DNA of 64,000 nt from Pseudonocardia humida (GTDB taxonomy: Bacteria > Actinomycetota > Actinomycetes > Mycobacteriales > Pseudonocardiaceae), in NCBI RefSeq assembly GCF_023898865.1, contig NZ_JAGSOV010000009.1:248001-312000 (forward strand). Direction: 5' to 3'. The notes below the pieces were generated by a model. It saw only the letters and a list, made by a program, of their open reading frames with translations, had not been told where the DNA came from and ran no database searches. Made by a program: the position numbers and the translations under genes. The stretch's first letter is position 1, and every line of letters starts with the position of its first letter. Of this stretch, positions 25,611-33,517 are shown piece after piece.

Positions 25611-27581
25611 TCAGTCCTCCGACTTGCTGCTGTCCTTGAGGCCCGCGGAGATCAGGTCCATCACCGAGGAGTCGGCCAGCGTGGTGACGTCGCCGACCTC
25701 CCGGTTCTCCGCCACGTCGCGCAGCAGCCTGCGCATGATCTTCCCGGAGCGGGTCTTGGGCAGCTCCTCGACGACCATGATCTGGCGGGGCTTGGCGATC
25801 GGGCCGATCTCGGCCGACACGTGGTCGCGCAGCGCCTTGATCGCCTCCTCGCCGCCGTCCTTCGCCGCGTTGCCGCGCAGGATGACGAACGCCACGATCC
25901 CCTGGCCGGTGGTCGGGTCGGACGCGCCGACCACCGCGGCCTCGGCCACCGTCGGATGGCTGACCAGCGCCGACTCCACCTCGGTCGTGGAGATGCGGTG
26001 CCCGGAGACGTTCATGACGTCGTCCACCCGGCCGAGCAGCCAGATGGCGCCGTCGTCGTCGTACTTGGCGCCGTCGCCGGCGAAGTAGTAGCCCTGCTCG
26101 GCGAAGCGCGACCAGTAGGTCTCGCGGAAGCGCTGCTCGTCGCCCCAGATGCCGCGCAGCATCGCCGGCCACGGCTTGTCCAGCACCAGGTAGCCGCCAC
26201 CACCCGGCCCGACGGGCTGGGCCTCCTCGGTGACGACCTCGGCGCTGATGCCCGGCAGGGTGCGCATCGCCGAGCCGGGCTTGGTCGCGGTCACCCCGGG
26301 CAGCGGCGAGATCATGATCGCCCCCGTCTCGGTCTGCCACCAGGTGTCGACGATGGGGCAGTTGCCCTTCCCGATGTTCTCCCGGTACCACATCCAGGCC
26401 TCGGGGTTGATCGGCTCACCCACGCTGCCCAGCACCCGCAGCGAGGACAGGTCGTACTTCTCCGGGATCTCCTTGCCCCACTTCATGAACGTGCGGATCA
26501 ACGTGGGCGCGGTGTAGTAGATGGAGACGCCGTACTTCTGGATGATCTCCCAGTGCCGGCCCTCGTGCGGGGTGTTCGGGGTGCCCTCGTACATCACCGA
26601 GGTCGCCCGGTTGGCCAGCGGCCCGTAGACGATGTAGCTGTGCCCGGTCACCCAGCCGATGTCGGCGGTGCACCAGTAGACGCTCTCGCCGGGCTTGTGG
26701 TCGAACACCGCGTGGTGGGTGTAGGCGGTCTGGGTGAGGAACCCGCCGGAGGTGTGCAGGATGCCCTTCGGCTTCCCCGTGGTGCCCGACGTGTAGAGGA
26801 TGAACAGCGGCTGCTCGGCGTCGAACGACCGGGCCTCGTGCTGGTCGGACTGCTTGTCGACGACGTCGTGCCACCACAGGTCGCGGCCCTCGGTCCAGGG
26901 CACCTCGGTCTCGGTGCGCTTGACCACCAGCACGTGCTCGATCGAGGACGTCTCGGCGACGGCCTTGTCGGTGTTCTCCTTCATCGGCGCCGGCTTGCCG
27001 CGCCGGAACTGGCCGTCGGAGGTGATCAGCAGCTTGGCGTCGGCGTCCTCGATGCGGGCCTTGAGCGCGCCCGGGGAGAACCCGCCGAACACCACGCTGT
27101 GCGCCGCGCCGAGGCGCGCGCAGGCCAGCATGGAGATGGCCGCCTCGGGGATCATCGGCAGCTGGATGGCGACCCGGTCGCCCGCCTGCACCCCCAGCTC
27201 GGTCAGCGCGTTGGCGGCCTTGCAGACCTCCCGCTGCAGGTCGGCGTAGGTGATCGTGCGGGTGTCGCCGGGCTCGCCCTCCCAGTGGAAGGCGACCTGC
27301 TCGCCGTACCCGTCGGCGACGTGCCGGTCGACGCAGTTGTAGGCCACGTTCAGCTCGCCGCCGACGAACCACTTGGCGAACGGGGCGTCCCAGTCCAGGA
27401 CGCGGTCCCACCGCTTGGTCCAGTGCAGCCGGTCGGCCTGCTCGGCCCAGAACGCCTCGCGGTCGGCCGCGGCCCGGTCGTAGGCCTCGGCCTTCACGTT
27501 GGCCTGCGCGGCGAACGCCTCGCTGGGGGCGAAGCTGCGGCTCTCGGTGGCGAGGTTGCTCAGTGTCGGTTCGGCGGCCAT
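25611..27581 (-). CDS. acs: Acetyl-CoA synthetase
   Basis: A 656-residue AMP-forming ligase converting acetate to acetyl-CoA. The adenylate motif YTSGTTGKPKG, WWQTETGAIM and the C-terminal acetylation site motif KTRSGKIMRR are intact. The length is standard. The start is ATG at 27581, with AGGAGG 7 nt upstream. Lysine acetylation at KTRSGK is a known control point in the family. The 306-nt upstream gap holds a palindromic repeat and probably divergent promoters. Confidence 0.97.
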   Translation of the reverse strand: MAAEPTLSNLATESRSFAPSEAFAAQANVKAEAYDRAAADREAFWAEQADRLHWTKRWDRVLDWDAPFAKWFVGGELNVAYNCVDRHVADGYGEQVAFHWEGEPGDTRTITYADLQREVCKAANALTELGVQAGDRVAIQLPMIPEAAISMLACARLGAAHSVVFGGFSPGALKARIEDADAKLLITSDGQFRRGKPAPMKENTDKAVAETSSIEHVLVVKRTETEVPWTEGRDLWWHDVVDKQSDQHEARSFDAEQPLFILYTSGTTGKPKGILHTSGGFLTQTAYTHHAVFDHKPGESVYWCTADIGWVTGHSYIVYGPLANRATSVMYEGTPNTPHEGRHWEIIQKYGVSIYYTAPTLIRTFMKWGKEIPEKYDLSSLRVLGSVGEPINPEAWMWYRENIGKGNCPIVDTWWQTETGAIMISPLPGVTATKPGSAMRTLPGISAEVVTEEAQPVGPGGGGYLVLDKPWPAMLRGIWGDEQRFRETYWSRFAEQGYYFAGDGAKYDDDGAIWLLGRVDDVMNVSGHRISTTEVESALVSHPTVAEAAVVGASDPTTGQGIVAFVILRGNAAKDGGEEAIKALRDHVSAEIGPIAKPRQIMVVEELPKTRSGKIMRRLLRDVAENREVGDVTTLADSSVMDLISAGLKDSSKSED

Positions 27582-27887
27582 GCGAAACCCTCCTGGTCCT
27601 GGGCGCGATAGCGGGCCCCGGTGCCCGCGGAGTCGCCCGGCTCCTCGTGCGTCTGGGGGCGACGCTAGTGGCCGGGGCGGCCCAGCGCACCGTCGGTACG
27701 GCCAGGTCCGGACGGCGCGTCCGGCGGACAACGAGCGATCGACCAGCGGCGGACGGGCGGTTCCCCCGGTCAGGAAGGCCACCTTCCTGAACCCCCGAGT
27801 TCAGGAGGGTGGCCTTCCCGAACCACCGGCGCCCGCGCCTGCGGCCGACGGCACCGCGGGGATCGGGGCGGGTGGCAGCATGTCGGG
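27582..27887. other. Divergent intergenic region, acs to Rv3662c-like gene
   Basis: 306 nt between two divergent starts. It holds the long palindrome at 27769-27823, which lies about 65 nt before the plus-strand gene. The acs-proximal part should carry the acs promoter, but no strong -35/-10 pair stands out. No small reading frame looks real. Confidence 0.6.
27769..27823. repeat. Long palindrome, TCAGGAAGGCCAC family, copy 1
   Basis: The left arm contains TCAGGAAGGCCACCTTCCTG, itself a near-perfect palindrome, and pairs with the right arm (27800-27823) through mostly Watson-Crick and a few G-U pairs. A sister element lies at 55109-55159. Such double palindromes between genes could act as terminators or as dispersed repeats; here it sits between divergent starts, which argues against a terminator for either gene. 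Confidence 0.75.
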
Positions 27888-28637
27888 GTGAGTACCGCCC
27901 GCACCCGCGACCCGCTCGCCCCGCTGCTCGACCTGCCCGGCGTCGCCGACGCCGTCACCCGGGCGCGGGACGCCGTCGTCGAGGTGCACAACCACCCGGT
28001 CAACCGGCGGGGCTGGCCGGCGAGCGCCGCCGAGGCGAGCGTGCGCGCGGCCCGCGCCTCGGCGGCCCTGGACGGGGCGGCGCTGGGCTCCGGGGACGCC
28101 GTCGCCGACCCGCTGCTGGCCGGGGCGCTGCGCGCGGCGGAGGAGACCGGGCGGCTGCTGGGCGCGTGGCGCACCGCGCCGCTGCAGGCGGTGGCCCGGC
28201 TGCACGTGGTGGCCGCGGCCGACCTGGTGCCGCCCGACCGGCACGCCGACGAGCTCGGCCGCCCCCGGCCCGACCGGGCCGTCGGGGCCCGGATGGGGCT
28301 GCTGGCCGACCTGGTGGCCGGGGGCACCTCGGTGCCGGCCCCGGTGCTGGTGGCCGTGGTGCACGGCGAGCTGCTCGCACTCGCCCCATTCGCGACGGCC
28401 GATGGGGTCGTCGCCCGGGCGGCGGCCCGGCTGGCCGCGGTGGCCGCGGGGCTGGACCCGAAGGGCCTGGCCGTGCCCGAGGTCGGCCACCTGCGCCACG
28501 CGGCGCAGTATCGGGAGGCGGCGGCGGGGTTCGCCGCGGGCACCGAGGACGGGGTCGCGGCCTGGCTGCGGCACTGCTGCGCGCAGTGGGAGGCGGGCGC
28601 CGCGGAGGGCCTGTCGATCGCGAACGCGCGTCAGTAG
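27888..28637 (+). CDS. Conserved actinobacterial protein, Rv3662c-like
   Basis: A 249-residue soluble, Ala-rich helical protein without a catalytic motif I can name. Position between acs and the HAD phosphatase matches M. tuberculosis Rv3662c, a conserved hypothetical, and similar genes elsewhere are sometimes labelled oxidoreductase without support. Features are VHNHPVNRRGWP near residue 35, a helical centre and RHAAQYREAAAGFAAG near the end. The start is GTG at 27888. Confidence 0.75.
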   Translation: MSTARTRDPLAPLLDLPGVADAVTRARDAVVEVHNHPVNRRGWPASAAEASVRAARASAALDGAALGSGDAVADPLLAGALRAAEETGRLLGAWRTAPLQAVARLHVVAAADLVPPDRHADELGRPRPDRAVGARMGLLADLVAGGTSVPAPVLVAVVHGELLALAPFATADGVVARAAARLAAVAAGLDPKGLAVPEVGHLRHAAQYREAAAGFAAGTEDGVAAWLRHCCAQWEAGAAEGLSIANARQ

Positions 28638-28654
28638 CACCGGAGGGCGCGCAC

Positions 28655-28895
28655 AGAAACGGGCGGCGCACCCGCGTGGGATGCACCGCCCGTCGTCGCG
28701 CGAACGCCGGGCTTCCAGGCGTGCACTACGTGTCGTGGAATGGCCTCGGCGGCCGGTGGTCCGGGTCCGCAGGCCCACGACGACATGCCTCCCGCGGCGT
28801 GCTGTGCGTGGAGTGGCCCGTCGGTCGCGCACGGAGCCCGCTCGGGGTGGACGGGTGCTTCTCTGCCGCACCGCCCCTGGCCTCACGAGGTCCGT
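28655..28895 (-). ncRNA. Ms1/MTS2823-like small RNA
   Basis: About 240 nt with no gene, on the HAD strand and directly downstream of it. A good promoter lies at 28902-28930, and the 3' end is a strong GC hairpin (28661-28691) followed by GTTTCT. Inside, GTCGTGG and CCACGAC segments can pair. In M. tuberculosis the abundant RNA MTS2823 (Ms1 homologue) occupies the same place, after Rv3661 on the same strand. Ms1 binds core RNA polymerase. I assign it by position, length and signals, not by alignment. Confidence 0.68.
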
Positions 28896-28901
28896 GGCCC
28901 C

Positions 28902-28930
28902 TTTCTAGTACGTGACCCCAGCCACAGCAA
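28902..28930 (-). promoter_or_regulatory. Promoter of the Ms1-like RNA
   Basis: On the minus strand, TTGCTG (28930-28925) and TAGAAA (28907-28902) are separated by exactly 17 nt. An alternative -10, TACTAG, overlaps at 28910-28905. Transcription would begin near 28895. It sits in the gap after the HAD gene, whose stop is at 28974. Confidence 0.6.
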
Positions 28931-28973
28931 GACCTCCGCTCGGGTGCACCGGTTCAGCTACCGAGAGTGCCGA

Positions 28974-29804
28974 TCACCCTCCGGAGCGGCTCATCCGGCG
29001 GTGCCCGTACCAGCCGGCCGCGAGCAGGCCCACCGCACCGGCCGCGGCCGCCGCCACCGTCGTGCGGCCCGGCGGACCCAGCTTCGGGCGCAGCGCCACC
29101 GGGTGCGCGAAGGTCAGCACGGGCCAGCCCCGGCGCACGGCCTCCCGGCGCAGCGCCCGGTCCGGGTTGACGACCGTCGGGTGGCCGACGGCCTCGAGCA
29201 GCGGCAGGTCGGTGATCGAGTCGGAGTAGGCCCGGCAGTCGGCGAGCCGGTAGCCGCGCTCCGCGGCGATCCGGCGCGCGGACTCCGCCTTCTCCGCGCC
29301 GTAGCAGTAGTACTCGACGGCGCCGGTGTAACGGCCGTCGACGACGGTCATCCGGGTCGCGATGGCGCTGTCGGCGCCCACCATCGCCGCGATCGGCTGG
29401 ACGACCTCCTCGCCCGACGCGGACAGCACGATGACCTCGTCGCCGTTCGCCCGGTGCTCGGCGATCAGCTCGGTGGCCTCGGCGTAGACCATCGGCTGGA
29501 CGATGTCCAGCAGCGTCTCGGCCACGATCGACCGGACCTGCGCCACGTCCCATCCGGTGCACAGCGCGGTGATCCGCCTGCGCAGCAGGTCCATGGTGTT
29601 GGCGTCGGCGCCGGAGAGCACCAGCAGCAACTGCGCGTAGCCGCTGCGCAGCGCGGCGCGCCTGCTGATCAGCCCCTGGCGGCGGAACGGCCGGCTGAAG
29701 GCGAGCGCGCTGGACCCCGCGATGATCGTCTTGTCGAGGTCGAAGAAGGCCGCGGCGCGACCGGTCGCCTGGCGGACGGGGGACGGGGAGTACGGGCCGG
29801 ACAC
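28974..29804 (-). CDS. HAD-IB family phosphatase
   Basis: A 276-residue haloacid-dehalogenase-type hydrolase related to SerB. Motif I is AFFDLDKT (19-26), motif II is VIVLSASGEE, and motif III/IV is AYSDSITDLPLLEAVG. One membrane helix near the C-terminus (about 240-262) is typical of the actinobacterial branch (Rv3661). The substrate is unproven. It is flanked by two small RNAs: 6C upstream and divergent, and the Ms1-like RNA downstream. Confidence 0.92.
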   Translation of the reverse strand: MSGPYSPSPVRQATGRAAAFFDLDKTIIAGSSALAFSRPFRRQGLISRRAALRSGYAQLLLVLSGADANTMDLLRRRITALCTGWDVAQVRSIVAETLLDIVQPMVYAEATELIAEHRANGDEVIVLSASGEEVVQPIAAMVGADSAIATRMTVVDGRYTGAVEYYCYGAEKAESARRIAAERGYRLADCRAYSDSITDLPLLEAVGHPTVVNPDRALRREAVRRGWPVLTFAHPVALRPKLGPPGRTTVAAAAAGAVGLLAAGWYGHRRMSRSGG

Positions 29805-29922
29805 AGTCGGCGAGCCTGCCAGAACGCCCCCGCGATCGAGCGCGGCCCCGCCGGGCCATCCGGAGCGCAGAACCTGCGTCGAGAGGCGGGCGTTATGGCC
29901 AGGTTAGGGATACAGTTGTGCT

Positions 29923-30014
29923 GTCCGGACACGTCCGGGCGCTGGTTCAGCTCGACCCCCCGGAGCTGAACCGATGACGGCCCCCGCCAATCCCCCCTGG
30001 CGGGGGCCGTCCCA
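29923..30014 (+). ncRNA. 6C RNA
   Basis: Two consecutive GC hairpins each expose six cytosines in the loop, the definition of 6C RNA. Hairpin 1 has arms GGTTCAGCTC (29944-29953) and GAGCTGAACC (29963-29972) with C6 at 29956-29961. Hairpin 2 has arms at 29976-29989 and 29998-30011 with C6 at 29992-29997. A possible -10 TACAGT lies at 29911. The location between the HAD gene and ssd equals that in M. tuberculosis. The RNA is known to bind G-rich targets through its C loops. The exact 5' end is uncertain. Confidence 0.93.
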
Positions 30015-30175
30015 TCCGCCGATCGGCAGCGCGCCGCTGCCCGTCCGGGCGAAGCCCGGCTACCGGCCGTCACGGAATGCGGTATCCGGGTCGGGTCCTC
30101 CGGTGTCCGCGGACCCGACGGTCCGATGTCGACAGTGGGTCCGGCGCCGCCGAGGGGGTCACGGTCGGTCCGAGC
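30015..30175. other. Intergenic stretch without visible features
   Basis: Between 6C RNA and the transporter relic I see only short GC-rich inverted repeats, such as GCCGGG-like pairs around 30045-30065. No reading frame has a start with a ribosome site, and I cannot name a promoter here. Confidence 0.5.
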
Positions 30176-30293
30176 GCGCCCTGATCGGGGCGGTTCTCCT
30201 CGGGGAGCGGCTGGGGCACCGGCGGGCGAGCCGCCGCGGTGGTGGCCACCGGGGTCATCGCGCTGGCCGCCCCCACCCAGCCTATTTGAGACC
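30176..30293 (+). pseudogene. C-terminal relic of an EamA/DMT transporter
   Basis: ALIGAVLLGERLG in one frame followed by RAAAVVATGVIALAAPTQPI and a stop (TGA at 30291-30293) in the next frame is the typical last helix pair of an EamA-type drug/metabolite transporter. The frame shifts near 30214. Only about 39 codons remain and no upstream part is found. It fills the gap before ssd and suggests a deleted gene. Confidence 0.5.
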
Positions 30294-30331
30294 ACCGACA
30301 TCGTCGCTGCTCAGCGGGGTTCCGCTGGCGG

Positions 30332-30360
30332 TTGTCCACATCGACCCCAGGTTGTCCACA
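30332..30360 (+). promoter_or_regulatory. Two tandem DnaA-box-like sites
   Basis: TTGTCCACA occurs twice, at 30332-30340 and 30352-30360, as direct repeats with starts 20 nt apart. This 9-mer is the preferred DnaA box of high-GC actinobacteria. They lie 91 nt before the ssd start, in the presumed promoter region of the ssd-tad operon. There is no other sign of an origin here, so control of the operon or DnaA titration is more likely. Confidence 0.65.
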
Positions 30361-30450
30361 GGTTGGGGATCCGTCCGTGGAAGAGCGCTTCCCCGACGCA
30401 CTCTGGTCGCCGGCACCCCGACGCGGGGAGCCCGACGAGAGGAGGCGGAC

Positions 30451-31548
30451 ATGGCGCGGACGGCGAGCGAACGGCGCGGGCTGGTCATGGTGTCGGACCC
30501 GGACCTGCTGGACGCGATCCTGCGGCTGGCCGCGGCGGCCGGCTGCGAGCTGCACCGCAGCGTCGACGCGACCCAGGCCCGCACCACGTGGGCGCAGGCA
30601 CCGCTGGTGCTGCTCGACGGCGCGGCGGCCCGCCACTGCGCCGGGGCCGGGCTGCCCCGCAGGCCCGGGGTCGTGGTCGCGGTCCGCGGTGAGCCCCCGC
30701 CCACCGTGTGGCGCGAGGCGGTGACGGTGGGCGCCGAGCACGTCGTCAGCCTGCCCCAGGCGGAGTCCTGGCTGGTGGGCGCGCTCACCGAGGCCGCGGA
30801 GGGCCGGCCGGGCCGGGGCCCGGTGCTGGCCGTCGTCGGTGGCCGCGGCGGCGCGGGGGCGTCGGTGCTTGCCGCGGCGGTCGCGGTCGTCGCCGTCCGC
30901 GACGGCGGGCGGGCCCTCCTGGTCGACTGCGACCCGCTCGGCGGCGGGCTCGACCTCCTGCTCGGCGCCGAGGACCTCGACGGGCTGCGCTGGCCGGAGA
31001 TCGAGCTGGGCGGCGGGCGGGTGCCGGCCACCGCGCTGCACGCGGCCCTGCCCGCGCCGTCCGTCCCGCGCGGCGGCGGTGGCCGGCTCGGCGTGCTCTC
31101 CTGCGCCCGGGCCGAGAGCGGGCCCTCGCCCGTTGCCGTGTCCTCGGTCGTCGAGGCGGGCCGCCGCGCCGGCGAGACGGTCGTCTGCGACCTGCCCCGC
31201 CACCCCACCGACGCCGCCGTCGCCGCGCACACCGCGGCCGACCTCACCGTGCTCGTCGTGCCGGCCGACGTCCGCTCGGCCGCCGCGGGCGCCCGGGTCG
31301 CCGCCGTCCTGGCCGAGCACGGCCGGGCCCCGGGCCTGGTGGTCCGCGGGCCGGCTCCCGGGGGCCTGGAGGCCGCCGAGATCGGCCGCGCGCTGGGCCT
31401 GCCCGTGCTGGCCACCATGCGGCCCGAGTCCGGGCTGGCCCGCGCGCTGGAGCGCGGCGACGCCCCCGGTCGGCGGCGGGGCCCGCTGCTGACCGCGGCC
31501 GCCACCGTCCTCGACGAGCTGCGCTCCGCCGCCGGGAGCCGGCCGTGA
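30451..31548 (+). CDS. ssd: Septum-site-determining protein Ssd (CpaE/MinD-like)
   Basis: A 365-residue MinD/ParA-superfamily protein. An N-terminal receiver-like domain (1-118) is followed by a deviant P-loop GGRGGAGASV (130-139) that lacks the usual GKT. Then comes LLVDCDPLGGGLDLLLG. It is the orthologue by position of Rv3660c (Ssd), which inhibits septum formation when overproduced, and it also resembles CpaE of tad systems. The ATG at 30451 has GAGAGGAGG upstream. It overlaps tadA by GTGA, making it the first gene of the tad operon. Confidence 0.9.
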   Translation: MARTASERRGLVMVSDPDLLDAILRLAAAAGCELHRSVDATQARTTWAQAPLVLLDGAAARHCAGAGLPRRPGVVVAVRGEPPPTVWREAVTVGAEHVVSLPQAESWLVGALTEAAEGRPGRGPVLAVVGGRGGAGASVLAAAVAVVAVRDGGRALLVDCDPLGGGLDLLLGAEDLDGLRWPEIELGGGRVPATALHAALPAPSVPRGGGGRLGVLSCARAESGPSPVAVSSVVEAGRRAGETVVCDLPRHPTDAAVAAHTAADLTVLVVPADVRSAAAGARVAAVLAEHGRAPGLVVRGPAPGGLEAAEIGRALGLPVLATMRPESGLARALERGDAPGRRRGPLLTAAATVLDELRSAAGSRP

Positions 31549-32705
31549 GCGCGCCGGCGCTGGTCGACCGGGTCCGCTCGCGGCTGGCCGCCGCGGGCGG
31601 TGAGACCACGGCGTCCGCGGTGGCCGCGGCCGTGCGCGCGGAGGCCGGCGGCGTCGCCTCCGACCTGGACGTGCTGGCCGCGCTGCGGGTGCTGCGCCAG
31701 GAGTTCGTCGGCGCGGGCCCGCTCGACGAGCTGCTGCGCGACCCGCGCACCACCGACGTGCTCGTCCGCGGCCCGCGCTCGGTCTGGGTCGACCGCGGTT
31801 CCGGCCTCCAGCCCACCGGCCTGCGGTTCCCCGACGAGGCCGCGGTGCGCCGGCTCGCCCAGCGGCTGGCGATCGCGGCCGGTCGCCGGCTCGACGACGC
31901 CAGCCCGTACGTCGACGGCTGGCTGGCCGACGTCGGGGTGCGGCTGCACGCGGTGCTGCCGCCGATCGCCGCCGACGGCACCTGCCTGTCGCTGCGGGTG
32001 CTGCGCCCGGCCGCGCACGACCTGGCCACCCTGCGCGGGCTGGGCACGGTCGGCGCGGCGGGCGAGGCCCTGCTGCGCGCGGTGGTGAACGCCCGGTTGG
32101 CCTTCCTGGTCTCCGGGGGCACCGGGACCGGCAAGACCACGATCCTCGCCGCGCTGCTGGGCGCGGTCGAGCCCGCCGAGCGGATCCTGTGCGTCGAGGA
32201 CGTCGCCGAGCTGAGCCCGCGCCACCCGCACGTGGTGCGGCTGGTGGCCCGCCCGGCCAACATCGAGGGCGCAGGCGGGGTCACCCTGCGCGACCTGGTC
32301 CGCCAGGCGCTGCGGATGCGCCCGGACCGCCTCGTCGTGGGGGAGGTGCGCGGCGCCGAGGTGTGCGACCTGCTGGCCGCGCTGAACACCGGCCACGACG
32401 GCGGCGCCGGCACCGTGCACGCCAACTCCGCCCGCGAGGTGCCCGCCCGGCTGGAGGCGCTGGCCGCGGCGGGCGGCCTGTCCCGCGCCGCCCTGCACAG
32501 CCAGCTCGCCGCCGCGGTACAGCTCGTGCTGCACATGCGCCGGCTGCGCACCGGGGCACGGGTGCTCGACGCGGTGGGCGTGCTCGGGCGCGACCCGGAC
32601 GGCGTCGTCGTCGAGCCGGCGTGGACCCGGCGGCGCGGCGAGGGGCCCGCGGCGGCCCGGCTGGCCGAGCTGCTCGACGAGCGGGGGGTGGCGGCGCCGT
32701 GGTGA
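31545..32705 (+). CDS. tadA: Tad secretion ATPase TadA/CpaF
   Basis: A 386-residue type II/IV secretion ATPase. The N-terminal domain includes DELLRDPRTTDVLVRG. Walker A is GGTGTGKTT (191-199), the Asp box DVAELSPRHPHVVRL follows, and then Walker B RPDRLVVGEVRG and the His box TGHDGGAGTVHANS. It powers assembly or export of the Flp pilin. The GTG at 31545 overlaps the ssd stop. Confidence 0.95.
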   Translation: MSAPALVDRVRSRLAAAGGETTASAVAAAVRAEAGGVASDLDVLAALRVLRQEFVGAGPLDELLRDPRTTDVLVRGPRSVWVDRGSGLQPTGLRFPDEAAVRRLAQRLAIAAGRRLDDASPYVDGWLADVGVRLHAVLPPIAADGTCLSLRVLRPAAHDLATLRGLGTVGAAGEALLRAVVNARLAFLVSGGTGTGKTTILAALLGAVEPAERILCVEDVAELSPRHPHVVRLVARPANIEGAGGVTLRDLVRQALRMRPDRLVVGEVRGAEVCDLLAALNTGHDGGAGTVHANSAREVPARLEALAAAGGLSRAALHSQLAAAVQLVLHMRRLRTGARVLDAVGVLGRDPDGVVVEPAWTRRRGEGPAAARLAELLDERGVAAPW

Positions 32706-33517
32706 GCACCCCGACCACCACCCTGCCCGTCCTGGTCCTCGCCGTGCTGCTGTGGACCGGGCCGGGCTCGCCCGCCGCGTGCCGCGTCGCGGCCCTGTGG
32801 CCCGCCCCGCGGTCGTCGCGCCTGCGGCGCCGCCCGATCGCCGCGGCACCCGCCGTGGTGGGAGCGCTCGGCGGGTTCGCGCTGGCCGGCCCGGGCGGCG
32901 CGGCCGCCGGCGCGCTGGTCGCCCTCACCGCGGCTGGGCGGCGTCGCCGGGCACGCGGGCTGTCCGAGGCCGCGGCGACGGCGGGCGAGCTGGCCGACGC
33001 GGTGTCGCGGATCAGCGAGGAACTGCGCGCGGGCGGCCACCCCGCGGGCGCGCTGGCCGGGTTCGGCGCCGACGGTCCGCGGGCCGGCGCGATCCTGGCC
33101 GGGGCGGCCGCCGCGGCCCGGCTCGGCGACGCGGTGCCCGCCGCGCTGCGCCGCGAGGCGGCCAGCCACCCGGCGGTCGCCGCCGACATCGAACGGATCG
33201 CCACCGCCTGGTCGATGGCCGAGCGCTTCGGCGTCCCGCTGGCCGAGCTGCTCGCCCGGGCCCACCGCGACATCCGGTGGCGCGTGCGCTTCGCGGGCAC
33301 CGTGCGGGCCCAGCTCGCCGGTCCGCGGGCGACCGCCGTCGTGCTCACGGCGCTGCCGGCGCTGGGTCTGGGGCTCGGCCAGCTGGTCGGCGCCGACCCG
33401 ATCGCGGTGCTGCGCGGCGGGCTGCTGGGGCAGGCGATGCTGGTGGTCGGCGCAGGGCTGGCCGCGGCGGGCGCGGCGTGGAGCGATCGCATCCTGCGCT
33501 CGGCGGTGCCGCGATGA
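32702..33517 (+). CDS. tadB: Tad inner-membrane protein TadB
   Basis: A 271-residue T2SSF-domain membrane protein. An N-terminal hydrophobic segment, a cytoplasmic GspF-like domain (SEAAATAGELADAVSRISEE to about 215) and C-terminal membrane helices are present. The GTG at 32702 overlaps the tadA stop (GTGA); a GTG one codon earlier (32699) is also possible. It forms the pilus assembly platform with TadC. Confidence 0.87.
   Translation: MSTPTTTLPVLVLAVLLWTGPGSPAACRVAALWPAPRSSRLRRRPIAAAPAVVGALGGFALAGPGGAAAGALVALTAAGRRRRARGLSEAAATAGELADAVSRISEELRAGGHPAGALAGFGADGPRAGAILAGAAAAARLGDAVPAALRREAASHPAVAADIERIATAWSMAERFGVPLAELLARAHRDIRWRVRFAGTVRAQLAGPRATAVVLTALPALGLGLGQLVGADPIAVLRGGLLGQAMLVVGAGLAAAGAAWSDRILRSAVPR

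Noticed and set aside
30332..30360. Chromosomal origin at the DnaA boxes
   Set aside because: Only two boxes, no AT-rich unwinding region, and dnaA, dnaN, gyrB and rpmH are absent.
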